From assembly GCF_044542075.1 (NCBI RefSeq), contig NZ_JBITTU010000001.1, forward strand, positions 248,001-312,000: a stretch of DNA of 64,000 nucleotides. The letters are read 5' to 3'. The first letter of the stretch is position 1; each line of letters starts with the position of its first letter. The stretch comes from Leeuwenhoekiella sp044542075. Lineage in GTDB: Bacteria; Bacteroidota; Bacteroidia; Flavobacteriales; Flavobacteriaceae. The notes under the pieces are model-generated. The model was not told the DNA's origin and made no database searches. It saw only the letters and a program-made list of their open reading frames with translations. The position numbers and the translations under genes are program-made. Positions 52,073-61,166 of the stretch are shown piece after piece.

Positions 52073-53851
52073 TTAATCCTCTTTAGCAATCTCTCCTAAA
52101 GCATTCAGCATTTTAAAAAATAGTTGATTATTTTCAAAAACACCTCTGAAATTTTGAGCTTGCGGCCCATAAGAAAAAACAGGAACCATAATTCCCGTGT
52201 GATCTGTAGTTAAAAAATCTGCTTGTACTGCAACTTGTTCTAAGTCACCACCCACAATGCCCAGACCTGACGTCTCGTGATCTGCAGTGATTATAACCAG
52301 TGTATTTTTAGAAGAATCTGCAAACTTTAGAACTTCGGCAATTGCAGTATCAAAGTCAAGCATCTCCTGTATAATACCACTAGCTGAATTAGTATGCCCG
52401 TTACTGTCTATTTGTGCAGCTTCAATCATAAGGAAGAAAGGCTTTTTGTCACGCTCTAAAACACTAAGTGCTCTTTGAACACTTTGTCTTAATAAATCAC
52501 CTCTGCCGTTAGCCATAGAAGGCACTTTATTTTCACCTATAAAAACAGCTGCTTTTTCCCTTAAATCGGTTAAATGGTCAATTGTTTTTAGGCGGTAAGA
52601 AGTGGAAATAGACGTTTCTTTAGACTTTCCTCCGGCAATAAAAAACTGAAGTGCAGCCGTTTCTAAATCCTTCAGAATTCCTTTAGAATCATCGCGCTCC
52701 TTGCGATGTGCATAAAATGAAGCCGGTGTGGCGCCATCAATTACATCTGTAGATATTAATGCCGTATTATATCCTCTTTCACCTAAAATTTCTGTGATAT
52801 TTGTTACCGCTTTATCTGAAGCATCAACCCCTATCGCCCGGTTGTGTGTCTTAAATCCGGTTGCTATAGCCGTTGCTCCCGCTGCAGAATCTGTAATTAA
52901 ATCATCTGAAGATGCCGTTTTTAAAAAGCCTATATCATTTAATTGTGTCAAAGTCAATTCACCCTGGTTAGCAATTTGTGCCGCAGTAATTTGCGCCAGA
53001 CCATTACCATCGCCTATCATCAAAACTACATTCGTGGGTTTGCTCTGGTAATCAAAATCAAATGCCGGAGTATATACTTCAACCTGCTGCGCATTAACGT
53101 AAGTGTTTTTATCTAGCGTATTTAAATAAGAAACCGCTGGCACAGGGTGATCTGTATTTATAAAATCTACCCCCATTTTTGCTAAAGAAGACCAGGCTGT
53201 TTTAGTATCTGGACTTCCCCAAAATCTCAAGGGTTTATTGAGTGTATGTGCTTTGCCTATTAATTCTGAAAGTGCTGCCAACTCCTGTTCTACAGGTCTT
53301 CCTAAACCATTCCATACTGAATAGTTCTTAAAATTTACACTCAGCATCGCTACTTTATCTAGGTTTATCGTGTCTAAATTATCTAAACGCTGGTGATCAA
53401 ACTGAATAAAATCAGGATATTTAGCATAGTCAGTTGCAGGAGGCCGGTTTCCGGAAACCACAATAGTTAGCCTATTAGATGCTGTTAATTGGGGATATAT
53501 ACGCAATTTATGTATCAAATTCTGAAGTGTAGATTCTGCTTCCGTTTTAATGTCAATTAAGAGCGTAAGCTCACGTAATTTTGACTTTTGAACCAGCTGA
53601 AAAATAGGCTCTATATACAAACTTTGCAGAGTATTTTCAGGATTTAATTCGTCTGCTGTATGCGCTACTAAAAGGGTTCCTTTTTCTAAAAAAACATCAG
53701 CTTCAATAGATGCAGCCCCGGCGATATAAGATTCCCAAAACGGAAATTCATGAACATAATCATTGTGAGCATGCACAGAATATCCCGACTGACGCTGAGC
53801 ATTACAGCCCGTTAGACCGAACCAAAAAATTACAACAATAAAAAACTTCAT
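52073..53851 (-). CDS. Fusion: GDPD/PI-PLC-like domain + alkaline phosphatase, lipoprotein
   Basis: A 592-residue lipoprotein (lipobox LTGC, Cys16) with two catalytic domains. Residues about 22-245 fit the uncharacterised GDPD/PI-PLC-like (AIM6-type) fold: HAHNDY (His27, His29), SIEADVFL (Glu50, Asp52) and LLVAHT (His64). Residues about 270-592 are a PhoA-family alkaline phosphatase with MIGDGNG (Asp281), the nucleophile Ser322 in TDSAAGATA, and ADHETSG near the end. One polypeptide could therefore cut a phosphodiester and release phosphate from the monoester product. It is the last gene of arm 2, 8 bases behind a separate alkaline phosphatase gene. The activity of the first domain is inferred. 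Confidence 0.88.
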   Translation of the reverse strand: MKFFIVVIFWFGLTGCNAQRQSGYSVHAHNDYVHEFPFWESYIAGAASIEADVFLEKGTLLVAHTADELNPENTLQSLYIEPIFQLVQKSKLRELTLLIDIKTEAESTLQNLIHKLRIYPQLTASNRLTIVVSGNRPPATDYAKYPDFIQFDHQRLDNLDTINLDKVAMLSVNFKNYSVWNGLGRPVEQELAALSELIGKAHTLNKPLRFWGSPDTKTAWSSLAKMGVDFINTDHPVPAVSYLNTLDKNTYVNAQQVEVYTPAFDFDYQSKPTNVVLMIGDGNGLAQITAAQIANQGELTLTQLNDIGFLKTASSDDLITDSAAGATAIATGFKTHNRAIGVDASDKAVTNITEILGERGYNTALISTDVIDGATPASFYAHRKERDDSKGILKDLETAALQFFIAGGKSKETSISTSYRLKTIDHLTDLREKAAVFIGENKVPSMANGRGDLLRQSVQRALSVLERDKKPFFLMIEAAQIDSNGHTNSASGIIQEMLDFDTAIAEVLKFADSSKNTLVIITADHETSGLGIVGGDLEQVAVQADFLTTDHTGIMVPVFSYGPQAQNFRGVFENNQLFFKMLNALGEIAKED

Positions 53852-53859
53852 AGGTTCTA

Positions 53860-54978
53860 TTACTTGGTGTTTATCGCATCAAGAATTTTGTGATAAATCG
53901 CATTATTTTGATAAATACCTCTAAATTTTTCAGAGCCTTTACCTTTTGCAAATACAGGAATTAGCTCCCCGCTGTGTTGGTCTGTAATAAAATAAACCGC
54001 TACTTTTTGAGGTACTTCGGTCTTTTCTCCCGTCTCCTCATTAACATCATAATATTTACCTATGCTCGCACCACCAGTCTCGTGATCTGCAGTGACAACT
54101 AATAAGGTATTAGGGTGTGTAGCCACATAGTCTAAAACCGCACCTATAGTTTTATCAAAATCTGCCACTTCCTGAATCATCATTTCCGCATTTTTATCGT
54201 GACCACCCCAATCTATGTAGGAGCCTTCTATCATCAAGAAAAAAGGTTTATTGTTAGTATCAAAATAATCGAGCGCAGTTAAACTTGCTTCTTTCAAAAA
54301 ATCTCCTCTTCCCTGTATTTTAGACGGAAGGCCCTCATCTTCGATAATAAAAGCATTGCGTTTTGAAACTACCGGTTTGCTTAAACTCAAGGTATCTAAG
54401 TTGTAATTGCGTGCTAATAACGTATTAAACAGGGCTTGTTTATCACTACGCTGACTAAAGAATTTACGTCCACCACCTGCAAGAAAATCAATATCTGAAG
54501 TCACTAATTGTTCTGCAATTTCTTCGTGCAGATCCCGATCTTTTACGTGGGCATAAAATGAAGCTGGTGTCGCATGGGTAATTGATGTAAGCGAGATCAA
54601 ACCCGTTTGATACCCTTTATCTTTTAAATGCTCAAGTATTGTTTCTTGCGGAATAGTATCTTTTGAAACGCCTATTGCCCTCTTATAAGTCTTTTCACCT
54701 GTGGAAAAAGCAGTGGCTCCTGCCGCAGAATCTGTAATTAAATGACTTACCGAATACGAGCGGTGTAATCCTATATCTTCAAAACGCTCAAAATTTGAAG
54801 CTTCTGCTCCAAAATAAAATGCACTTGACACCTGCGGAATTCCCATCCCGTCACCTATCATTAAAATAACACTTAAAGGTGTGTCGTCTAGTTGAGTGAC
54901 TACTGCAGATTTTGAAGCACAACTGTGTAGTGCAATCACTCCCAAACCTAAAAGGCCTATTCTTAAACTATTTCTCAT
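53860..54978 (-). CDS. Alkaline phosphatase, lipoprotein
   Basis: A 372-residue PhoA-family phosphomonoesterase with lipobox LHSC (Cys20). Visible motifs are MIGDGMG (Asp43), the nucleophile Ser84 in TDSAAGATA, THATPASFYAH, FFLMIEGSYIDWGGH with metal ligands, ADHETGG and the late His in TDQHSG. It releases phosphate from monoesters outside the cytoplasm. It is the third gene of arm 2, behind SusC and SusD, with a perfect hairpin in between. The downstream fusion protein has a second copy of this domain, with about the same motif spacing. Confidence 0.93.
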   Translation of the reverse strand: MRNSLRIGLLGLGVIALHSCASKSAVVTQLDDTPLSVILMIGDGMGIPQVSSAFYFGAEASNFERFEDIGLHRSYSVSHLITDSAAGATAFSTGEKTYKRAIGVSKDTIPQETILEHLKDKGYQTGLISLTSITHATPASFYAHVKDRDLHEEIAEQLVTSDIDFLAGGGRKFFSQRSDKQALFNTLLARNYNLDTLSLSKPVVSKRNAFIIEDEGLPSKIQGRGDFLKEASLTALDYFDTNNKPFFLMIEGSYIDWGGHDKNAEMMIQEVADFDKTIGAVLDYVATHPNTLLVVTADHETGGASIGKYYDVNEETGEKTEVPQKVAVYFITDQHSGELIPVFAKGKGSEKFRGIYQNNAIYHKILDAINTK

Positions 54979-54994
54979 ATTTTAATTTAAATAA

Positions 54995-55024
54995 CTAACG
55001 GTAAGAGTTAGCTCTTACCGTTAG
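54995..55024 (-). promoter_or_regulatory. Hairpin between susD-like and phosphatase genes (arm 2)
   Basis: CTAACGGTAAGAG-TTAG-CTCTTACCGTTAG is a perfect 13-bp stem, 20 bases behind the susD-like stop and 16 bases ahead of the phosphatase start. Only a short, interrupted T-stretch follows on the minus strand. Partial termination or mRNA processing is likely. Confidence 0.65.
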
Positions 55025-55044
55025 ATTATAATTCTATTTTAAAC

Positions 55045-56853
55045 TTAATACCCTCGGTTTTGATCTAAATATCCGGGTGTGTTTGAAGCGCCATCAATTG
55101 CCGTTTGCGGTATAGGAAACAAGCGATGATTTACATCAGTATCTGTTTTTGACGTCCAACTATCTTCATATTTCCCGAAGCGTATTTGATCTGTACGACG
55201 TGTCATTTCCCAATAAAACTCAAACCCTCGTTCTCTAAATAAGGTCTCTAAACTAATCGAACTTAAAGCCGGTGGAGTTTGCGATGGACGTGCAGTTCTT
55301 GAGGCTCTTACAGTATTTACATCTGCCAGGGCTGCTGCATTATTGTTTAACCTTAAATATGCTTCAGCACGCATTAAATATACTTCAGCAAGACGTAAAA
55401 GTACCAGATCAACATCACTGTAATCATTTCCATTAGGAGAAGTCTTGCTAAACTGCCACTTAGAAAAACGATATCCACCTGCATAACTGTTCTGATTCTG
55501 AATGCTAATGTCTAGTGTATGATTTACATAATAGGTGATATCTTCCAGATCTGAACCGTTCTCACGTGCCTCAGCTAAAGGATAAATACGGAATTTCGTT
55601 TGCCCAGAGCCATTTGTGCCGGTCAGAAAGTTACCCGATCTAAATTTCTCTTTACGCGGAGCCCACATCGTACCCCGTATGATGCCGCGGTCAATCTCAA
55701 AATCTGCTCCGGCTAAAAAGTAATGATCCTTATCTGTTTTAAGTCCTAAAGTATCTTTACTATATGGTGTAAGACCAGATATATCTTCCAGATTTTCTGG
55801 TACCATTGCATTTTTCTGGTAAAAACGAGCATCTGCTTCTGCAGGATCTACGCTGCCATAGGCATCTAACCAGGTTTGATAAAAATCTGGAGTTGCCGCA
55901 GGACCGTCTGTACCATCCATACTTAAGTATTTATCTCCTGGCCTCGGGAATAACGATCCAGACATAGACCAATATGCCCAGCGGTTATGATCGCTGTCTA
56001 AAACACCGCGTAAATCAAGGGCAAAAATCAGCTCAGGATTGGTATGGTTTTCATCATTAAAAAGATCAAAATATTCTGGTGAAAGAGAAAAACCACCCCC
56101 ATTAATAATATTACCGGTGTACGTTACTACTTTATTCATATCTGCTTCATTAAAAGCAGGTGTACCATAAGGATCTCTGTAAACGGCTGCATTTAAATAC
56201 AACTTTGCTAAAAAGCCATAAACCGCATCACGTGTCATACGCCCGGGACCTTTATCTGTATTGATTGTATCTACTACCGCTAAAAATTCTGCTTCGATGT
56301 ATGCAACGGCATCTGCCCCACGTATGATTTCTGAGGTTTGTGAAGTACCCTCTTTCATAAAAGCAATTCCCCAACTGTCTAAAAACAGCATATTTTCATA
56401 AGCACGTAATGCCCGCATTTCGGCTAGGGCCTGTACTGCATCTGCATCTCCACTTTCCGCCAGAGGCGTTAAAACATCTATTGCTGCAACCGTTCTAAAT
56501 AAGGCCGTTGTAAGGTAACCCCAAGAATCACTTACTAAGCTATTGCTTGAAGACATTAAATGCCTGTGCGCTGTGGTATAGGTGTCATTATCTGCCCATT
56601 GTGTACCACCTAACCCGGTACGCGGAGGTAAAATAGCCTCATCTGATGCTATTTCCTGCAACCCAAAATAACGCGTATGTCTAAAGGTTTGTGGTAAAAT
56701 ACCATAGGCAGCAGCCAGCGATCCTGATATAGGTTCTACTAAACCGTCTGTACCATTAAGGGATTCATCTAAAATTTCTTCTTCCAGATCTGTACAATTA
56801 CAGAATATCAAGGCGCTTAGCCCAACCAGGAGTGTAACTATTCTATGTCTCAT
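55045..56853 (-). CDS. SusD/RagB-family surface lipoprotein (arm 2)
   Basis: A 602-residue SusD-like lipoprotein. The signal peptide ends FCNC; Cys20 is the likely lipidated residue and is followed by acidic residues (TDLEEE), as in surface-exported lipoproteins. The N-terminal TPR-like helices (MRALRAYENMLFLDSWG) and the C-terminal block VDLVLLRLAEVYLMRAEAYLRL, ADVNTVRASR and RGFEFYWEMTRR are typical of the family. It is longer than the arm 1 SusD and only distantly similar to it, so the two pairs probably bind different ligands. It lies 17 bases behind its susC-like gene. Confidence 0.92.
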   Translation of the reverse strand: MRHRIVTLLVGLSALIFCNCTDLEEEILDESLNGTDGLVEPISGSLAAAYGILPQTFRHTRYFGLQEIASDEAILPPRTGLGGTQWADNDTYTTAHRHLMSSSNSLVSDSWGYLTTALFRTVAAIDVLTPLAESGDADAVQALAEMRALRAYENMLFLDSWGIAFMKEGTSQTSEIIRGADAVAYIEAEFLAVVDTINTDKGPGRMTRDAVYGFLAKLYLNAAVYRDPYGTPAFNEADMNKVVTYTGNIINGGGFSLSPEYFDLFNDENHTNPELIFALDLRGVLDSDHNRWAYWSMSGSLFPRPGDKYLSMDGTDGPAATPDFYQTWLDAYGSVDPAEADARFYQKNAMVPENLEDISGLTPYSKDTLGLKTDKDHYFLAGADFEIDRGIIRGTMWAPRKEKFRSGNFLTGTNGSGQTKFRIYPLAEARENGSDLEDITYYVNHTLDISIQNQNSYAGGYRFSKWQFSKTSPNGNDYSDVDLVLLRLAEVYLMRAEAYLRLNNNAAALADVNTVRASRTARPSQTPPALSSISLETLFRERGFEFYWEMTRRTDQIRFGKYEDSWTSKTDTDVNHRLFPIPQTAIDGASNTPGYLDQNRGY

Positions 56854-56870
56854 TTTATAGTGTTTTAAAA

Positions 56871-59800
56871 TTAAAAGGATACGTTAAGACCAAAAACAAA
56901 AGTTTGTGGCTTTGGGTAGGTGAAATAATCAATACCATAAGATTTAGAATCACCAGAGCTTCCTGTATTTAGCTCAGGATCAAAACCAGTATACTCTGTA
57001 ATAACAAATAAATTTTGACCCGTAACCGAAAGATTAATTCCGTTGATCCACTTACCCATTCCTATAACCTGAGGGTCTAAATTGTAAGCCAGCGTTGCGT
57101 TGTTTAGGCGTAAAAAGCTACCATCTTCAAGGTATCGTGTTGAAACCGTATTTGAGTTATTAATATCTTCTCCCGGAAACTCTATTGCCTGATCTGTTGT
57201 ATTCAACGAATTTGCGATTTGCGTGATATTAAATAAATTCATACGGGTATGGTTGTAGATTTTATTACCACTTACCCCATTAAAATTGAATCCTAAATCA
57301 AAGTTCTTGTATTTAAATTTTAAGTAAAAAGCATAGATTATATCAGGTACAGCACTTCCTGCCGAAATACGGTCAGAGTCGTCTATTTGACCATCTCCAT
57401 TTACATCTGTAAAGCTGCTAAAACCATCTTCGCCAATACCATTAAATTCACGTAAGAAAAAATTACCGATAGGCTTATTATTCATATACCCATTAATAGT
57501 TGCTCCGGTCTGGCCTCCTCCGCTTGCTGCTCCCGTAGTTACTATAGTAAAGGGTGAATCTGTAATTTCATTTTTAATGTAAGAGAAGTTTCCTCCTACG
57601 TTATACGAGAAGTCGCGGGTTCTGTCACTTTGATAATCTAAGGCAAACTCCAGACCGCTGTTTTTAATTTTCATCCCTGGTATATTTTGCCACTTATAAC
57701 CTACCTCATCAATAGGATCTTGAGTAGAGAAATATAAAAGCACATCATTAGTCTCTTTCATGAAGTAATCTACAGAACCGCTTAATTTGTAATCAAGAAA
57801 CCCAAAATCTAAACCTATGTTTGTCTGTGTCGTTTCTTCCCACTGTAAATCTGGGTTTGCGGTACGTGCAAATACTAAACCGTATGGGTAATCCTCACGA
57901 CTGGTAACAGCATCGTCCAGCGGGTAAATGTCATCGTCTTCAAAACTCTCCCCATAGCTTAAACGGGTTTGCTTTGAAGGAATTTCTTGATTACCAGACT
58001 TACCCCAACTTGCACGCAGTTTTAAATTATTAAAGCCTGAAGTAGCCATAAATTCTTCCTTAAAAATATTCCACCCAAAAGCTAAAGAAGGAAAAGTTGC
58101 ATAGCGGTTATTCTCACCAAACTTAGTAGAACCATCAGATCTAAGCGTTGCCGTTACCAGATATTTATCTGCGTAGGTGTAATTTACTCTCCCAAAAAAA
58201 GATTGCAATTCATTACTGGTCGCATTAGAATACTGGGTAGCATCTTCCCCGCGTGCTTCTCCTAACTGATATCTGGGTTCGATACCATTATCAGGGAAGT
58301 TTGAAAAGTAAAATCCTTTTGACTGAATAAAAAATTTCTGATACGAGTGTCCGGCTAATAAGCTTAGATTATGCTCTCCAAAATCTTTAGTGTAGTTCAG
58401 GGTATTTTCTACAAGGGTGTTTTTATTTGATGTGAAACTGGTACTTATAGATCCTAAGGCATAATCAGGATCTGCAGAGTATGGTATAAATTGTACATCA
58501 CGATCTGTTTTAGAATAATCTACTCCCAGATTTAATTTATAGGTAAGACCGTCTATAATCTCGAGTGATGGCGCGATATTGGCGATCATTCTATTATTTT
58601 CTGAAAAATCACCGTAGATATTTTCAATAATTAACGGGTTTACTCCGGTACCAAAAACTGTAGGCTCACCGTTTGTGTAAGCCGGTGTCGTAGGATTTAA
58701 CTGAAGCATACCGTTTATCATCGTAAACGTATTAGGGCGCTCATTTTCGGTACGTGTGGCGGTAAGATTAAAGTCTACCTTAAGACGGTCATCTAAACCC
58801 TTTTGAGAAACATTAGCCCGTGCGGAATAGCGCTTTAAATTACTGTTATTCAAAACCCCTTCCTGATCATTAACTCCTACAGATGCAAAGTAAGAAGTGT
58901 TGGGTGTACCACCACTCATTGAGAAGTTTACGTTATGTGTGATTGCAGTTCGGGTAAGCTCATCCTGCCAATCTGTATTACCACCATTATCACTTAAGCT
59001 ACCTCCTATTTGAGGAACAATCTGTCTAAACTCATCTGCAGAAAAAACATCTATTTTATTTGCGATGCTGGCAATAGCGGTAGATGCAGTTAAATTCATT
59101 TGGGTTCTACCAGATTTCCCTTTTTTAGTAGTAATTACAACAACACCGTTTGCAGCACGCGAACCATAAATAGCTGCTGCAGATGCATCTTTTAATACGT
59201 TAACAGACTCAATATCCTGCGTATTTATAAAGTTTAATGGGTTTGTAGGCACTCCATTTGCAGAGTTATCGAGTACAAAACCATCTACTACATAAAGCGG
59301 AGATGTACCCGAACGTAAGGTACCCACACCACGTATGATAATATCCTGACCTGCACCGGGTTCACCACTGGTATTGGTCACGTTAAGACCAGATACCTTG
59401 CCCTGTAATAAGTTACCGGGGTTAGAAACGACTCCTTTGTTAAAATCATCTGCTACTACCGAACTTACAGAGCCGGTTAAGTCAGACTTTTTCTGAGTAC
59501 CATAACCTACTACCAAAACCTCATCAAGCTCAGAAGTATTTGCCTCTAGTTGAACGCTATATTGAGATGCTGCACCTACAGTAATTTGACTGGTTTTAAA
59601 ACCTACGTAAGAAACTTCAAGTACATCACCTGCACTGGCTTCAAGGCTAAATATCCCATCAAAATCTGTTGTAACTCCCTTAGAAGTTCCTTTTACCTGT
59701 ACTGAAGCTCCCGGAAGTAAAACCCCACTATTATCTGTTACCGTACCTGTAATTGTTTTTTGAACGAGTACTGCAGCAGTACTATTTATAACATTTTCTG

Positions 59801-59903
59801 AGAAGGAATTGTCAAGAATTGATTCCGCTTGCGCTAGAGAAACACATACCAGCGAAGCGAACACAATGGTATTGCTTAATGTATTTTTAATTTTAAAATT
59901 CAT
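56871..59903 (-). CDS. SusC/RagA-family TonB-dependent outer-membrane transporter (arm 2)
   Basis: I start at ATG 59903 (MNFKIKNTLSN), which gives a proper signal peptide ending SLAQA. An open extension to 59969 adds 22 residues with no signal character. The 1010-residue product has a carboxypeptidase-regulatory-like domain (GTVTDNSGVLLPGASVQVKG), the signature DEVLVVGYGTQKKSDLTGSV, a plug ending AIYGSRAANGVVVITTKKG and a long barrel ending in Phe. It is the first gene of arm 2, followed by susD, phosphatase and the diesterase-phosphatase fusion. The substrate is inferred from those enzymes to be an organophosphate. A perfect palindrome lies about 140 bases upstream. Confidence 0.92.
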   Translation of the reverse strand: MNFKIKNTLSNTIVFASLVCVSLAQAESILDNSFSENVINSTAAVLVQKTITGTVTDNSGVLLPGASVQVKGTSKGVTTDFDGIFSLEASAGDVLEVSYVGFKTSQITVGAASQYSVQLEANTSELDEVLVVGYGTQKKSDLTGSVSSVVADDFNKGVVSNPGNLLQGKVSGLNVTNTSGEPGAGQDIIIRGVGTLRSGTSPLYVVDGFVLDNSANGVPTNPLNFINTQDIESVNVLKDASAAAIYGSRAANGVVVITTKKGKSGRTQMNLTASTAIASIANKIDVFSADEFRQIVPQIGGSLSDNGGNTDWQDELTRTAITHNVNFSMSGGTPNTSYFASVGVNDQEGVLNNSNLKRYSARANVSQKGLDDRLKVDFNLTATRTENERPNTFTMINGMLQLNPTTPAYTNGEPTVFGTGVNPLIIENIYGDFSENNRMIANIAPSLEIIDGLTYKLNLGVDYSKTDRDVQFIPYSADPDYALGSISTSFTSNKNTLVENTLNYTKDFGEHNLSLLAGHSYQKFFIQSKGFYFSNFPDNGIEPRYQLGEARGEDATQYSNATSNELQSFFGRVNYTYADKYLVTATLRSDGSTKFGENNRYATFPSLAFGWNIFKEEFMATSGFNNLKLRASWGKSGNQEIPSKQTRLSYGESFEDDDIYPLDDAVTSREDYPYGLVFARTANPDLQWEETTQTNIGLDFGFLDYKLSGSVDYFMKETNDVLLYFSTQDPIDEVGYKWQNIPGMKIKNSGLEFALDYQSDRTRDFSYNVGGNFSYIKNEITDSPFTIVTTGAASGGGQTGATINGYMNNKPIGNFFLREFNGIGEDGFSSFTDVNGDGQIDDSDRISAGSAVPDIIYAFYLKFKYKNFDLGFNFNGVSGNKIYNHTRMNLFNITQIANSLNTTDQAIEFPGEDINNSNTVSTRYLEDGSFLRLNNATLAYNLDPQVIGMGKWINGINLSVTGQNLFVITEYTGFDPELNTGSSGDSKSYGIDYFTYPKPQTFVFGLNVSF

Positions 59904-60304
59904 AGTTAAAAGATTGGTTGGACAATGCTTAATATTTAAGTTGAACAGTTTAAAAACAATCGCATTCAAATGGAGATTTGTTACATAATTAGATCTTTTT
60001 AATTGACCCTTTTGAGACCGCTAAATAATTGATTTTTTTAGTAAAACGTTTTACTTAATTGTTATGCATTTATTAACAGTTTGAATAAACCTGCAAGAGC
60101 AAAACTTTGAAAACCACTATAAATATAATTATAAATTATTCACATATCCTACTAATTTTTAGACATATACTAAAAAATTAAACTGAGATATTCAGAATTC
60201 AATAATATTTAAAGAGAATATATTACTCTAGACTATTACAAAAAGATAGAATTTTTAACAAAATTAGACCGCTAAATTAATCTAGAGTTTACATATCACA
60301 GATT
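59904..60304. other. Upstream region of arm 2
   Basis: About 400 AT-rich bases without a supported gene. It holds the palindrome at 60040-60055, and the short motif GACCGCTAAAT occurs twice (60016-60026 and 60267-60277). I could not settle on a -33/-7 pair for the susC-like gene. Confidence 0.5.
60040..60055. promoter_or_regulatory. 16-bp perfect palindrome, LacI-type operator candidate
   Basis: AGTAAAACGTTTTACT is fully symmetric with a central CG, the usual shape of LacI-family operators. It lies about 140 bases upstream of the arm 2 susC-like gene. No LacI-type gene is in the window, so the regulator would be encoded elsewhere. Confidence 0.55.
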
Positions 60305-60350
60305 ATAAAAAAAGCCTTTTAGCTGCAAATTCACGCACTAAAAGGCTTCT
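60305..60350 (-). terminator. Terminator of the ABC exporter operon
   Basis: AAGCCTTTTAG pairs with CTAAAAGGCTT across a 15-base loop. On the minus strand it is followed by a run of T. Confidence 0.8.
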
Positions 60351-60415
60351 CTAAAATTATTAAATCTACACCTCAACCCGTATACTTTAGAAAATGATAA
60401 AGGTGGTGCACTTTT

Positions 60416-61084
60416 TTACGCGTTGACTTTACTACCGTCAAGCAGATTAATTGTACGATTGCCATAAGCAGCGTTTGAATCAGAATGTGTAGCTTGGATT
60501 ATAGTAACTCCTTCCTGATTTAATTCTTTAAATAGCTGCATAATCTCATCACCTTGCTTTGAGTTGAGGTTACCTGTAGGCTCATCTGCAAGTATTAGTT
60601 TTGGCTTTGCAACCAGTGCTCGTGCAATACCTACTAATTGCTGCTGACCACCGCTTAACTGACTAGGGAATAAATCTTTTTTACCTACAATATTAAACCC
60701 GTCAAGCATATCTGCTACCAGTGCTTTCCGCTCGGTACCTTTGATATTTTTATATAGTAGAGGCGTTTCAATATTTTCATAAACCGTCAATTCATCAATA
60801 AGGTGATATGCTTGAAATACAAAACCAATATATTCTTTGTACAAATTAGCACGCTGTTTTTCTTTTAAAGCATGTACAGATTCATCTAGAAAATTATATT
60901 CCCCTTCCTGAAATTCATCAAGCATACCTATAACATTAAGCAATGTAGATTTACCGCTACCCGATGGTCCCATAATACTTAAGAATTCGCCTTCTTTTAC
61001 TTCAAGACTTACATCATTGAGCAGAAATATGCGCCTTCCTCCTTGTTTTACCCATTTGTAAATATGATTGAGTTGTAAAAGCAT
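60416..61084 (-). CDS. ABC transporter ATP-binding protein, MacB/LolD type
   Basis: A 222-residue ATPase subunit. Walker A is GPSGSGKST, the signature is LSGGQQQ, Walker B is LILADEP followed by TGNLNS as in LolD/MacB proteins, and the H-loop is ATHSD. The second residue pair after LSGGQQQ is LVGIARAL; Leu-Val where most members have Arg-Val is a mild oddity. It lies downstream of the FtsX-type permease genes on the same strand (82 bases) and is likely their energising subunit. Export substrate unknown; peptides, lipids or antimicrobials are typical for this class. Confidence 0.9.
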   Translation of the reverse strand: MLLQLNHIYKWVKQGGRRIFLLNDVSLEVKEGEFLSIMGPSGSGKSTLLNVIGMLDEFQEGEYNFLDESVHALKEKQRANLYKEYIGFVFQAYHLIDELTVYENIETPLLYKNIKGTERKALVADMLDGFNIVGKKDLFPSQLSGGQQQLVGIARALVAKPKLILADEPTGNLNSKQGDEIMQLFKELNQEGVTIIQATHSDSNAAYGNRTINLLDGSKVNA

Positions 61085-61166
61085 GTTTTATTGGTATTTA
61101 AATTAAATTAACTGGTTTTACTGAATAACTTTCCGTTAGGTTTTAGAAATGTTTTTGATAAACAGA

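Noticed and set aside
59904..59969. Upstream start of the arm 2 SusC-like gene
   Set aside because: It would place 22 residues ahead of a good signal peptide, which starts at 59903.
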